Assembly: GCF_003339505.1 (NCBI RefSeq)
Contig: NZ_QPIW01000014.1
Location: 62,001-126,000 of the forward strand
Length of the DNA: 64,000 nucleotides
Reading direction: 5' to 3'
Source: Runella aurantiaca
GTDB taxonomy: Bacteria; Bacteroidota; Bacteroidia; Cytophagales; Spirosomataceae
The notes below the pieces were generated by a model, which worked only from the letters and a program-made list of their open reading frames with translations, did not search any database and was not told the origin of the DNA. Positions 8,030 through 16,893 of this stretch are shown piece after piece. Positions within the stretch are counted from its first letter, which is position 1. The number at the start of each line of letters is the position of its first letter. Both the position numbers and the translations under genes were made by a program.

Positions 8030-8949
8030 AGCCAATCATTGTCATTCTCGGACCCACGGCCTGCGGCAAAACCCACTTGGCAACTCAGTTGGCGTATGCG
8101 TTGGAGGGGGAAATTATCAGTGCTGATTCGCGTCAAGTTTACAAAGGAATGGACATCGGGACGGGGAAGGATTTGAAAGAGTATGTGGTTCATAATCAGC
8201 AGATACCTTACCATTTGATAGACGTGCTAGAGGCGGGTGAAATGTACAATGTTCACCGTTTTCAGCAGGATTGTTACGAAGCCATTGCGGAGATTGAGGC
8301 TAGAAATCGACTGCCGATTATTTGTGGGGGCACAGGGTTGTACATCGAAGCGGTGTTGAAAGAACATCAGTTTACGGCGATACCCATTGATGAAGAATTT
8401 CGCGAAAAACTTCAGCAATTATCGGACGAAGAATTGCGGGAATATTTTAAAAATACCCCTTCTGAGTATGCACATTTGGCCGATACGTCCACCCGAAAGC
8501 GCCTCATTCGGGCCATTGAAATTGCGGTTTTTCTCACCCATCATCCCTTTCCTAGTTCGTCAAATACGAAGATAGTTCTTCCTGATTATCATTTATTTGG
8601 ACTTTCGCTGCCCGTAGAGGAGCGGCGGGCCCGCATTACCCGCCGCCTACATGAACGATTGCAAAATGGAATGATTGATGAAGTACAGGCGCTGTTAAAA
8701 CGTGGCATTTCGGCTGAGCAATTGATTTATTACGGATTGGAATATAAATTTATTGCCCAATATCTCCTCGGTTTGTTAGATTATGGTACGATGGTTGAGC
8801 GTTTAAACGTAGCGATTCACCAATTTGCCAAACGACAGATGACTTTTTTTAGAAAAATGGAACGGGATGGTTTGGTCATTCATTGGTTGGATGCACATTT
8901 GCCCACGGAAGAATTAATAGGGCAGATAAAATCAACGGCAGGATTGTAA
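8026..8949 (+). CDS. miaA: tRNA dimethylallyltransferase
   Basis: A 307-residue protein of normal MiaA length. It transfers a dimethylallyl group to N6 of A37 in tRNAs reading UNN codons. The P-loop GPTACGKT is at residues 9-16, followed by the family motif SADSRQVYKGMDIGTGK and the ICGGTGLY segment. The C-terminal helix QFAKRQMTFFRKM is also characteristic. Its ATG overlaps the stop of the preceding nuclease-like gene, so the two are co-translated. Confidence 0.95.
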   Translation: MKPIIVILGPTACGKTHLATQLAYALEGEIISADSRQVYKGMDIGTGKDLKEYVVHNQQIPYHLIDVLEAGEMYNVHRFQQDCYEAIAEIEARNRLPIICGGTGLYIEAVLKEHQFTAIPIDEEFREKLQQLSDEELREYFKNTPSEYAHLADTSTRKRLIRAIEIAVFLTHHPFPSSSNTKIVLPDYHLFGLSLPVEERRARITRRLHERLQNGMIDEVQALLKRGISAEQLIYYGLEYKFIAQYLLGLLDYGTMVERLNVAIHQFAKRQMTFFRKMERDGLVIHWLDAHLPTEELIGQIKSTAGL

Positions 8950-8955
8950 AAATCT

Positions 8956-10212
8956 ATGAAAAACAGCAACGTGAAAAAAACAAAAACACTTTTTCAATCA
9001 CTCAGCTTCGTCGTGGTGACGATAACGCTTGGCGTCTATAGTTGCCGCGAAACGGAGCCAGAACCACTGACGGCAACTTTACCTGATTTGTTTGCCCAAA
9101 AACTGGAAGATACGCTTCAAAATAGGGGAGTAGGTTACGCTTTTACGATTTATGAGGGAACGGAATTGAAGGCTGACGGAAGCGGCGGGTTTCAATCCCG
9201 CATGGCTGACCCCGAAGGGCAAAAGGACTTTACCCCCGATACAAAGCTGCATATTGCCAGCATGACCAAGACGATTACGGCAATGGCTTTTTTGAAAGCG
9301 GCTTCCCAAAAAGGTTTGAAAACCAGCGATTTAATTGCACCCTATTTGCCTACTTCATGGAAGCTAGGAGCGGGGATTGATAAAATTACTTTTGGTGATT
9401 TATTAACCCATAAAAGCGGAATAAGGGGGCTGGGTGGTTCGTGTCTGAACGGCGCTTACGGTGAAAATATATATGCTGGCCTAAAAAGTTTGATGGCATT
9501 GGGGGTGACTTCGCGCGGAAATTACTGCTACCAAAATGCTAATTTTGGACTATTTAGGATATTAATTCCCCGTATTTTGGGCTATGCTTTTACGGGCAAT
9601 GACGCCACAGACGACGCCCAAACCCAACAGCGCTATTTGGCTTTTTTACAGCAGGAAATTTTTGAAAAAGTGGGTATTCAAAATGCCATCGCGTCTTTTC
9701 CCGCCAATAATCCCACATACACCTACAACTTTCCCCTAACCGCCGACCAAAGAGGCTGGAATCCGGGTGGTTTCGGGCTCGTTCTTGGGGCCTACGGCAT
9801 GTATCTGACCGCGACCGAAGCGGGTAAAATCTACGCATCGGCGTTGTCGTCGGGTACCAATGAAGTGCTTACACCCGCCTTGGCTGACTCGCTGATAGTG
9901 AAGAACTTAGGTTGTTATAAAGCCACCTCAAATCTTGGCACGATGGTCTACCATGATGGTTGGTGGTACGAAGTGCTTACTCCTGCCGGACGTGGACTTC
10001 GTACGATATGGGTCAAATTTCCCAATAACCTCACCTGTGTGTTGTTTGTCAATGCCCTTCAATACAAAAATAGTTCATTGATTTTTCCGTTTAACGACGG
10101 CAATATTGTGGGGTTTGTTTATAACGCCTACGCCAAAGCGTTACAGGCGCGTGGGGCACGGGTAAGTGCGGAATCTGTAGCGCTTTCGATAGAGCATCCC
10201 GAACCCCATTAG
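8956..10212 (+). CDS. Serine hydrolase of the beta-lactamase / penicillin-binding fold, lipoprotein
   Basis: A 418-residue protein starting 6 bp after miaA. The N-terminus has a basic stretch, a hydrophobic core and a lipobox-like VYSC with Cys30, so it is probably a lipoprotein of the periplasm or outer membrane. The active-site motif SMTK is at residues 102-105 (nucleophile Ser102) and the YxN motif is YQN at 192-194. The third motif, near the C-terminus, is HDGW rather than KTG, as in class C-like esterases and D-aminopeptidases. It is probably a peptidase or esterase rather than a resistance enzyme. Confidence 0.8.
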   Translation: MKNSNVKKTKTLFQSLSFVVVTITLGVYSCRETEPEPLTATLPDLFAQKLEDTLQNRGVGYAFTIYEGTELKADGSGGFQSRMADPEGQKDFTPDTKLHIASMTKTITAMAFLKAASQKGLKTSDLIAPYLPTSWKLGAGIDKITFGDLLTHKSGIRGLGGSCLNGAYGENIYAGLKSLMALGVTSRGNYCYQNANFGLFRILIPRILGYAFTGNDATDDAQTQQRYLAFLQQEIFEKVGIQNAIASFPANNPTYTYNFPLTADQRGWNPGGFGLVLGAYGMYLTATEAGKIYASALSSGTNEVLTPALADSLIVKNLGCYKATSNLGTMVYHDGWWYEVLTPAGRGLRTIWVKFPNNLTCVLFVNALQYKNSSLIFPFNDGNIVGFVYNAYAKALQARGARVSAESVALSIEHPEPH

Positions 10213-10330
10213 GCTGTTTAGGAAGATTGTCGATTTTAAAGTTTGGGAACTTTTGCCGGGGGCAAAATGGTTTCTTCACTAAATACAATCATTCACTAAT
10301 CGTACCGGCGACCCGGTCATCAATAATACA

Positions 10331-10666
10331 ATGGGAAAGGCAGTCGAAATTACAGACGCAAACTTTGGCGACTTGGTCGCAGGTTCAGATAAACCAGTTT
10401 TGGTAGATTTTTGGGCAGAATGGTGCGGACCTTGCCGCATGGTAGGCCCAGTAGTAGAAAAACTCGCAGAATCGTATGAAGGACAGGCAGTTATCGGAAA
10501 AGTAGATGTGGATATGAACCCCGAAACAGCCATGAAATTCGGTATTCGCAGCATTCCAACTTTGTTGTTTTTCAAAAATGGAGAGGTAGTAGACCGTGTT
10601 GTAGGCGCAGTACCACAGGTAGTATTGGAAGACAAATTGAAAGCTCAATTGCCCGTAACGGCCTAA
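10331..10666 (+). CDS. trxA: Thioredoxin
   Basis: A 111-residue protein that aligns with the canonical thioredoxin fold. The redox motif WCGPC puts the cysteines at 32 and 35, the same numbering as E. coli TrxA. The cis-proline is in SIPTLLFF and Asp26 is present in VDFWAEW. No signal peptide is seen, so it is cytoplasmic and reduces protein disulfides using thioredoxin reductase. A strong hairpin terminator follows directly. Confidence 0.95.
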   Translation: MGKAVEITDANFGDLVAGSDKPVLVDFWAEWCGPCRMVGPVVEKLAESYEGQAVIGKVDVDMNPETAMKFGIRSIPTLLFFKNGEVVDRVVGAVPQVVLEDKLKAQLPVTA

Positions 10667-10696
10667 TTTGTAGCCTAAAATTCTGGTATATAAAAG

Positions 10697-10723
10697 AGAA
10701 GCCCCGCAATTTGCGGGGCTTCT
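10697..10723. terminator. Bidirectional terminator between trxA and rplY
   Basis: A 12-bp GC-rich stem (AGAAGCCCCGCA and its complement) with a three-base loop separates two convergent genes. A/T-rich flanks on both sides allow it to work in either direction. Confidence 0.8.
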
Positions 10724-10751
10724 TGTCTATTAGCCATTTTATGGGGAAAGC

Positions 10752-11315
10752 TTACTTCAACGTACCGCGCAATGCACGTGGGATTTCAACACCCGCGATT
10801 GGTAGCGAAGCATTGTTTACGATTTTAAATCCTTCTACTTTTAAGTGACCTACTTTTACTGATTTTCCTAAATCAAGATCACCTACGGGTACATCAACGA
10901 AATCAGGGATGTTTTTTGCCAACCCGATTACTTTGATTTTACGCAATTTCTGTACCAATTTACCCCCTTTGGTTACCCCAATGGCAGTTCCTGTAAAACG
11001 GACAGGTACTTCAATTTTGATTTCTTTTTCATCGTCAATGGCCAAAAAGTCGGCGTGAAGGATGATATCACTCACTGGGTGATACTGAACATCCTGCAAA
11101 ATTCCGTAATGAATTTCACCTTCGATGTTTAACGTCACTTTGTAAACGTTAGGAGAGAAAAGAAGTTCACGGAAGAGGTACATAGGTGCAGCAAAGTGCA
11201 CTTGTTCCGCTCCACCGTACAATACACATGGAACCATTGCTTCAAGGCGTAGTTCACGTGCTTCTTTCTTGCCGAGATTCGCTCTTTTAAACCCTACAAT
11301 CTCTGTACTTTTCAT
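10752..11315 (-). CDS. rplY: 50S ribosomal protein L25 (CTC/TL5 form)
   Basis: A 187-residue protein. The N-terminal half (KSTEIVGFKRANLGKKEARELR, VPCVLYGG) is the 5S-rRNA-binding L25 domain. The C-terminal half (IKIEVPVRFTGTAIGVTKGGKL, VDVPVGDLDLGKSVKVGHL) is the extra beta domain of the long CTC-type proteins. Unlike the 90-odd-residue E. coli form, this is the long bacterial version. It is transcribed 56 bp after prs on the same strand, a common gene pair. Confidence 0.93.
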   Translation of the reverse strand: MKSTEIVGFKRANLGKKEARELRLEAMVPCVLYGGAEQVHFAAPMYLFRELLFSPNVYKVTLNIEGEIHYGILQDVQYHPVSDIILHADFLAIDDEKEIKIEVPVRFTGTAIGVTKGGKLVQKLRKIKVIGLAKNIPDFVDVPVGDLDLGKSVKVGHLKVEGFKIVNNASLPIAGVEIPRALRGTLK

Positions 11316-11371
11316 AATTTTTGTATTTAAAATAGTTTGAAAATAGCTAATGAATCACTCATTAACCCCTG

Positions 11372-12316
11372 CTAAGCAGGATTTATAAACAATGAACTAA
11401 TAGATTCGTGGTCACGGATACGGCCGATGGCTTTGGCAAATAATTCTGACACCGACAATACCTTAATTTTTTCATTTTCTTCGCGCAACGGAATGGTATC
11501 CGTCACAATCAGTTCTTCCAACATCGACGTACGAATACGTTCGTGGGCGGGGCCTGACATCACTGGGTGGGTACAAATGGCACGTACCGACTTCGCTCCT
11601 TTGCTCATTACGAGCTCAGCGGCTTTGCAAATGGTGCCTCCTGTATCAATCAAATCATCAATGAAGACCACGTTGGCGTCTTTTACGTCACCGATTACCT
11701 GCATCGAGGCTACTTCGTTGGCTCTTTTACGGTATTTGTCGCAAAGGATAATGTCGGCGTTGAAAAACTTTGCAAAGTTTCGGGCGCGGGCGGCACCACC
11801 CACGTCGGGAGAAGCCACCACCAGATTGTCTAGTTCTAGACTCTTGATGTAAGGCACAAACACGCTTGTACCTTCTAGGTGTACTACTGGAATGTCAAAA
11901 AATCCCTGAATGGCACCCGCGTGCAAATCAAGCGTCATGATTTGCTCGGCCCCAGCGGCGGTAAGCAAATTTGCAACCAATTTGGCGGCAATCGGTACCC
12001 TTGGTTTGTCTTTGCGGTCTTGACGAGCGTATCCGAAATAAGGAATAACTGCCGTGATTTGGTGAGCAGATGCCCGTTTGGCGGCGTCGATCATCAACAA
12101 TAATTCCATGAAATTTTCGGAAGAATTAAAGGTCGATTGGATCAAGTAAACGTCACACCCCCGAATGGATTCTTCGAAGCTGGGAGACATTTCACCGTCA
12201 CTGAATTTACGTAAACTATAGCCGCCTAAGTCTCTCCCGTAATGACGGGCAACTTTTTCTGCCAAGTAATTTGACTGCGAACCGGAGAATATTTTTATTG
12301 GATTAAATGAGGCCAT
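11372..12316 (-). CDS. prs: Ribose-phosphate pyrophosphokinase
   Basis: A 314-residue enzyme that makes PRPP from ribose 5-phosphate and ATP for nucleotide, His and Trp synthesis. I start it at the ATG at 12316 (MASFNPIKIFSGSQS), which gives the usual family length; an in-frame ATG at 12367 would add 17 residues. The motifs seen are FSDGEMSPSFEESIRGCDVYLIQ, YFGYARQDRK, the flexible-loop/PP region DVGGAARARNFAKF, and the PRPP-binding loop VVFIDDLIDTGGTI. It is followed by rplY. Confidence 0.95.
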   Translation of the reverse strand: MASFNPIKIFSGSQSNYLAEKVARHYGRDLGGYSLRKFSDGEMSPSFEESIRGCDVYLIQSTFNSSENFMELLLMIDAAKRASAHQITAVIPYFGYARQDRKDKPRVPIAAKLVANLLTAAGAEQIMTLDLHAGAIQGFFDIPVVHLEGTSVFVPYIKSLELDNLVVASPDVGGAARARNFAKFFNADIILCDKYRKRANEVASMQVIGDVKDANVVFIDDLIDTGGTICKAAELVMSKGAKSVRAICTHPVMSGPAHERIRTSMLEELIVTDTIPLREENEKIKVLSVSELFAKAIGRIRDHESISSLFINPA

Positions 12317-12391
12317 GCCCTGAAAAAATTTGCGCAAAGGTACGGATTTTTCTTTTACGGAATTCATGTTTGGGATGTTTTTTGAGGAATC

Positions 12392-12967
12392 TTAGGCAGG
12401 TTTCTTTCGTAACCTGAGGATTCTTTCAACACTTTTGACGGCAATCCATGCCGCCGCCGCTCCAATGCAGGCCCCAACTACTACATCAAACGGGTAATGA
12501 ACGCCCACATAAATACGGCTGTAAGAGACGGCCACTGCCCAAGGAAAGAAGAACCAGGTTGTCCAAGGGTACTTTTTTCCTACCAGTAAATACAGCGCCA
12601 TTGCCAGCCCAAAGCTATTGGCGGCGTGGGAGGAGGCAAACCCATACCTGCCCCCGCAATCTTCAACCACTAAGTGAAGTTTGTCTTGTAAATACAAAAC
12701 ATGGCACGGCCGCAGACGCTCAAAAAAGGGCTTGAGCAAGCCCGAGGCCGTTTGGTCGGCAATAATAATGGTAAGAATCAGCGCGCCAATCATCCCCGCT
12801 GCCCGTTGGTTATACTTCCAAATCAGCCAGACAATCAGCAGGGCATAGAGGGGTATCCACGTGTTTCGTTGCGTTACCCAATACATAATCGTATCCGCCC
12901 AAGGGGTATGTAACCCATTGAGCGTTAAAAATATACGAGTGTCGATTTCCTGAATTTGATGGAGCAT
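12392..12967 (-). CDS. PAP2-family membrane phosphatase
   Basis: A 191-residue integral membrane protein with about five hydrophobic helices. All three PAP2 phosphatase motifs are visible: KPFFERLRP, then FASSHAANS (the PSGH equivalent, with Ser-Ser-His), then SRIYVGVHYPFD. Members dephosphorylate lipid phosphates such as undecaprenyl pyrophosphate or phosphatidic acid. The exact lipid is unknown; undecaprenyl-PP recycling is a plausible role. It lies between trpS and prs on the same strand, with a 24-75 bp gap to prs depending on the prs start. Confidence 0.88.
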   Translation of the reverse strand: MLHQIQEIDTRIFLTLNGLHTPWADTIMYWVTQRNTWIPLYALLIVWLIWKYNQRAAGMIGALILTIIIADQTASGLLKPFFERLRPCHVLYLQDKLHLVVEDCGGRYGFASSHAANSFGLAMALYLLVGKKYPWTTWFFFPWAVAVSYSRIYVGVHYPFDVVVGACIGAAAAWIAVKSVERILRLRKKPA

Positions 12968-13009
12968 GTAGGTTCCCCTTCAGTTTGTGGGAAGCTGGAT
13001 TAGTATGAG

Positions 13010-13987
13010 CTAAGATAAACCAATTTTCTGGCGAACATCAGCTATTTTTTTTGCCGCAACGGCGCGGGCTTTTTCTTCGCCTTCCTGCAATTTTTGCTCC
13101 AAAGCTTCGGGGTTTTCGTGGTAATAATAATTGAAAAGCTCACGTTCTTTCCCAAAACGGCTGTTTAGTGCTTCAAACAAAGCCTGTTTGGCGTGTCCGT
13201 AGCCGTAGCCGCCTTTGAGATAATTCTGACGCATTGTTTCGATGTCAGATTCGCTGGCAATGAGCGAAAAAAGCTTGAAAGTAATGTCGTTTTCCGGGTC
13301 TTTGGGAGCCTCCAGCGGCGTAGAATCTGAAATGATTTTCTTGGTTATTTTTTGTAATTCTTTTTCGGGCAAGAAAATATCGATGTAATTCCCGTACGAT
13401 TTACTCATTTTTTGGCCGTCGATGCCGGGTATCACCATCATTCGCTCATCAATGCGGGCCTCGGGCACCACAAAAGTTTCGCCGTAGGTACGATTGAAGT
13501 TTTCGGCCATGTCGCGGGTCATTTCGAGGTGCTGCTTCTGGTCTTTTCCAACGGGCACAAAATGTGCGTCGTACAACAATATGTCGGCAGCCATCAACAC
13601 AGGATAGACAAACAGACCCGCGTTGACATCCGCCAACCGGTCAGCTTTGTCTTTGAACGAGTGGGCATTGGCCAGCATGGGGTAAGGTGTAATGCACGAT
13701 AAGTACCAAGTCAGTTCGGTATGGTAGGCGGCCACCCGCGATTGGCGATAAAAAACCACTTTTTTGGTGTCCAGTCCGCACGCCAACCACGCCGCTGCTA
13801 CCGCCCGGATATTGTCCTTGAGGGTGTTGGCATCTTTGAGGGTGGTTAAGGAATGCAAATCGGCAATGAACAAAAATGACTCATTTCCGGTCTGTTCGGA
13901 AAGTTGAATGGCGGGCAAAATAGCGCCCAAAATATTGCCAAGGTGCGGTTTGCCGCTGCTTTGAATACCCGTTAAAATTCGTGACAT
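13010..13987 (-). CDS. trpS: Tryptophanyl-tRNA synthetase
   Basis: A 325-residue class I synthetase of normal bacterial TrpRS length. The HIGH-like signature is PHLGN (residues 14-18, after TGIQSSGK) and the KMSKS loop is intact (GQKMSKSYGN). DILLYDAHFVPVGKDQKQHLEMTRD, conserved in TrpRS, is present. It charges tRNA-Trp in the cytoplasm. Confidence 0.95.
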   Translation of the reverse strand: MSRILTGIQSSGKPHLGNILGAILPAIQLSEQTGNESFLFIADLHSLTTLKDANTLKDNIRAVAAAWLACGLDTKKVVFYRQSRVAAYHTELTWYLSCITPYPMLANAHSFKDKADRLADVNAGLFVYPVLMAADILLYDAHFVPVGKDQKQHLEMTRDMAENFNRTYGETFVVPEARIDERMMVIPGIDGQKMSKSYGNYIDIFLPEKELQKITKKIISDSTPLEAPKDPENDITFKLFSLIASESDIETMRQNYLKGGYGYGHAKQALFEALNSRFGKERELFNYYYHENPEALEQKLQEGEEKARAVAAKKIADVRQKIGLS

Positions 13988-14061
13988 TTTTTGTAGTTTA
14001 CAGTACTTCTTCCTGCGAAGCGGTGCAAAATTGCTATTTTTAAGGCAAAATACGAAATCTT

Positions 14062-14742
14062 ATGCTGACGCAGTCAACCTTACATTTTTTAATAGACTTA
14101 GCCGAAAACAACAACCGTGATTGGTTTGCCGAAAACCGCAAACGTTATGAAACCTCAAAAAAAGACCTTGAACAGTTGGTGGCCGCTGTGCTGAAAGGGG
14201 TAAGTGAGTTTGAATCATTGCCCAACACCGAAGTGAAGGACTGTATTTTTCGCATCAATCGGGACATCCGTTTTTCCAAAGATAAATCGCCTTATAAACA
14301 ATGGTTTAGTGCGGCCATCGGGCCAGGTGGGCGTCATTCGGGCCGTACCGATTTTTACCTGCATATCCAGCCAGGGGAATCCTTTTTAGGAGCGGGAATG
14401 TGGGCCCCAACGCCTAAGCATTTGGCCAAATTTAGGCAAGAAATTGACTTTAATCCCCAAAGCCTGAAAAGCATCATTGAAGCCCCCGAATTTCGCGATT
14501 ATTTCCCCGAAATTTGGGGAGAATCCCTTCAGCGCTCCCCGAAAGGATACCCCGACGACCACCCAGACATTGCGCTGTTGAAACGGAAGCAATTATTTTT
14601 TATGCATAAATATTCCGATGCGGAGGTTACCTCGCCGGGTTTCGCCACTGAGGTTGTTAAGGGCTGTCGCCTCATCAAGCCGTATTGTGAGTTTCTGAAT
14701 TATTTGTTTTTTGATGAACAGGAAGAAACATTTGAATTGTAA
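14062..14742 (+). CDS. DUF2461 / TIGR02453 family protein
   Basis: A 226-residue cytoplasmic protein. The N-terminal signature LxxNNxRxWFxxNRxxYE, the block FRINRDIRFSKDKSPYKQWFSA, and the segment GAGMWAPTPKHLAKFRQEID are the hallmarks of the DUF2461 family, whose function is unknown. It starts with an ATG 74 bp from the divergent trpS. A short terminator follows. Confidence 0.85.
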   Translation: MLTQSTLHFLIDLAENNNRDWFAENRKRYETSKKDLEQLVAAVLKGVSEFESLPNTEVKDCIFRINRDIRFSKDKSPYKQWFSAAIGPGGRHSGRTDFYLHIQPGESFLGAGMWAPTPKHLAKFRQEIDFNPQSLKSIIEAPEFRDYFPEIWGESLQRSPKGYPDDHPDIALLKRKQLFFMHKYSDAEVTSPGFATEVVKGCRLIKPYCEFLNYLFFDEQEETFEL

Positions 14743-14771
14743 CCATTTGCTAAAAATGCCCATTTTCAAAA

Positions 14772-14797
14772 AAAGCCGCTCTAAAAGCGGCTTTTTT
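14772..14797. terminator. Hairpin terminator
   Basis: A 9-bp stem (AAAGCCGCT at 14772-14780 with AGCGGCTTT at 14786-14794) and a T run, between the DUF2461 gene and a convergent small gene. Confidence 0.75.
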
Positions 14798-14805
14798 TGA
14801 AAATG

Positions 14806-15150
14806 CTAATTGTATAATTTTAAAATCCGCCTAACATGAGGCTCTAACTCTTTTGAAGGGGAGAGCTGCCATTCTCGGTCATAATTGGCAACACTGCCTT
14901 TGGCCATCCCTTTTTCGCCCTCCCAAATTCGGAGTTTCCAGATTCTTCCGTTGTTTATTCCCAGCTTAGAAGATTTGGGGAGGACATTTACCTCAAATCG
15001 GTATTTTGCAATCTTTCCACCATGCCAATTCATGGCCTCAACGAGGGCTTGCTCGGCTTTAAGTTGAAGAAAATAGTCATTGTCAATTTCGGAATGTGAG
15101 ACATAATCCTGCTCATCTCGTGAGTTTGCGAAATAATGAATAGTATCCAT
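14806..15150 (-). CDS. Small protein of unknown function
   Basis: A 114-residue soluble protein with no signal peptide or membrane segment. I use the ATG at 15150 (MDTIHYFAN) rather than an upstream TTG. It is rich in charged and aromatic residues (GRIWKLRIWEGEKG, NYDREWQLSP) and I do not recognise the family. It ends next to a shared terminator and stands alone on this strand, with about 260 bp of AT-rich sequence upstream. It is probably a real gene because it has an independent start region and a protein-like composition. Confidence 0.55.
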   Translation of the reverse strand: MDTIHYFANSRDEQDYVSHSEIDNDYFLQLKAEQALVEAMNWHGGKIAKYRFEVNVLPKSSKLGINNGRIWKLRIWEGEKGMAKGSVANYDREWQLSPSKELEPHVRRILKLYN

Positions 15151-15410
15151 AAAAAGCAATATTTAGATTGGGTAGGGTAAATTAATTCATAAATGTATGT
15201 CAAATATCCCTAAAAGTACAATATGACATTTAAAATGGGATGTATTTTTTTTATTTATCTTATTGATGCCGTAGTTAAAGATACTATTTCTGACTTTTAA
15301 TTGACACTTTGGGGATTGAAATACAAAATGGGCGGTAATAGCTGCTCAGCAAAAAACAATTTTGATAGCGATTAATTCATTGTATTTCCGACCGTTTTGT
15401 TGAAGAGAAT

Positions 15411-16751
15411 TTATCCTTTCAGGGCTTTGTTTCTACCCACAAACCACACGAACTGAATGAAATTGAACTCCAATTGGTCAAACATTACTTTCTTGCCTTC
15501 TGCTTTTAAATGTAGGTTGGGGGTATAGCGAAGATTGGTACGTAAAAGCCAGGTTTCGGCGTGGGTAATCCGAATATCCCAACCAAAAATGACGCCAAGG
15601 GCCAATTTTTTTGCTTTAAAAGTTTGAACATTGCCGCCGTCGGTATCGGTAAAGGCTAACGCTTCGTAGGCGAGCGTCGGACCTACATAGGGGACAAATC
15701 CGTGGTAGTCGCCCAAAAATTTGTACATTTCAAAGGTATATGAACTACGCTCGTAGTTTAGTTTAACATCGTACCCGTTTGAGCCATAACGAAGTTTACG
15801 GTAAGATACTCCCACGTTCATATCGGCTTTGTGAATATACCTACCAGCGGCGATGTCGGGCATCAGCGTTCCGGGGCTAGATTGTTTCAAAAATGGGTAT
15901 TTTTCTTTGACGTATTCAGATTTGCTGAATTCAAACGAGCTTGAAGGGCCAATGCCGAAGTACCAGCAATTCAACCGATTTTTGGCGTTCAATTTACGCA
16001 CCCCTGTTTTCATGTAGCGCTCGCCGCCTTTTGAAGCAAGCCCTCCGTTTGTATTAATCCAATAACTCAACCCAATGTTGAATGACCAAGGGGATAGTTT
16101 TAGGTTGCCGTATTCCGTACGGGAAATAGGGTATAGATAATCGGTGTTTTTCTGATAGTTAATACCCGCCTGAAACAGTACTTTGGGGCGCGCATAGACC
16201 AAGCCTGCCTGAAAGGGAAATTTGATTTTTGCCACCGAAGGAACTGTTTTGTATGTTTTATTCGGTTCATTGGAAATTTGGGCAAAACTTATGCCTTTGA
16301 GCGACATTCCAACAAAAGGACGTAATTTTCCTTCTTGTATTGGCATCGGAAATACCCGAAAGCCCGTTTCTACCCCTTCGGTATAGGAAATATTTTGAAG
16401 TTCTTTGGGAACTCGATTACCCAATTTTGCGACGGGAATTGCGATGTAAAAATCTGCATATCCCCAGAAGTGGGTACCGCCAAGTAAGATTCGGGGGGAG
16501 GTGGTTCCGCTAAAATTTACTGAATTTAAACCGCCTTGTGTGGCGTATTGGGTTGTGCCTCCCGTGGTGGAAAAAGCATCAATTCCAAAATATGATTTTG
16601 CAAAAGAGGTCCTTATTTTCAAGCGTTCAAGGGTTGTGTCTTTTTCGGCGGTTTGGGCAGGTAGTGGCAAATAAGAGAGGAGTAATGAAAAGAGAAAAAG
16701 CAATGGATAAGGGGTGTTGCTGATTGCTGCGCGATACAATTGGGCTTTCAT
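15411..16751 (-). CDS. Outer-membrane beta-barrel protein of unknown function
   Basis: A 446-residue exported protein. The ATG at 16751 gives a good signal peptide (MKAQLYRAA, then LLFLFSLLLSYLPLPAQ); the frame upstream of it is promoter and repeat DNA. The mature part alternates polar and aromatic/hydrophobic residues and ends in a strand finishing FVWFVGRNKALKG. Such composition fits an outer-membrane barrel (GVSYRKLRYGSNGYDVKLNYERSSYTFEMY is typical). A consensus promoter lies 24 nt upstream, with three operator-like repeats behind it, and a LytTR regulator gene is next door, probably controlling this gene (inference). Confidence 0.7.
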   Translation of the reverse strand: MKAQLYRAAISNTPYPLLFLFSLLLSYLPLPAQTAEKDTTLERLKIRTSFAKSYFGIDAFSTTGGTTQYATQGGLNSVNFSGTTSPRILLGGTHFWGYADFYIAIPVAKLGNRVPKELQNISYTEGVETGFRVFPMPIQEGKLRPFVGMSLKGISFAQISNEPNKTYKTVPSVAKIKFPFQAGLVYARPKVLFQAGINYQKNTDYLYPISRTEYGNLKLSPWSFNIGLSYWINTNGGLASKGGERYMKTGVRKLNAKNRLNCWYFGIGPSSSFEFSKSEYVKEKYPFLKQSSPGTLMPDIAAGRYIHKADMNVGVSYRKLRYGSNGYDVKLNYERSSYTFEMYKFLGDYHGFVPYVGPTLAYEALAFTDTDGGNVQTFKAKKLALGVIFGWDIRITHAETWLLRTNLRYTPNLHLKAEGKKVMFDQLEFNFIQFVWFVGRNKALKG

Positions 16752-16781
16752 ACTGAATGAGTGTTTGTGTTTTGACTGACA

Positions 16782-16813
16782 CAAACCTAGTGGCCTAAAA
16801 GTAACGTGACAAA
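16782..16813 (-). promoter_or_regulatory. Bacteroidota-type promoter of the barrel gene
   Basis: On the minus strand this reads TTTG (16813-16810), a 20-base spacer, then TAGGTTTG (16789-16782). It matches the Bacteroidota -33/-7 consensus exactly in sequence and spacing. The predicted start of transcription is about 24 bases before the ATG at 16751. Confidence 0.65.
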
Positions 16814-16835
16814 AAAAAGGGATAATAGCCCCTGA

Positions 16836-16890
16836 TTTGGGAAGAATGACCTTTTTTTGGGTTGATTGGCCGTTTTTGGGATGAATGACA
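16836..16890 (-). repeat. Three direct repeats, candidate regulator operator
   Basis: Three 16-base copies on the plus strand begin at 16836, 16856 and 16875: TTTGGGAAGAATGACC, TTTGGGTTGATTGGCC and TTTGGGATGAATGACA. They are spaced 20 and 19 bases apart, about two helical turns, so all face one side of the DNA. They lie directly upstream of the barrel gene's promoter and downstream of the LytTR gene, the position expected for an activator array. Confidence 0.6.
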
Positions 16891-16893
16891 AGG

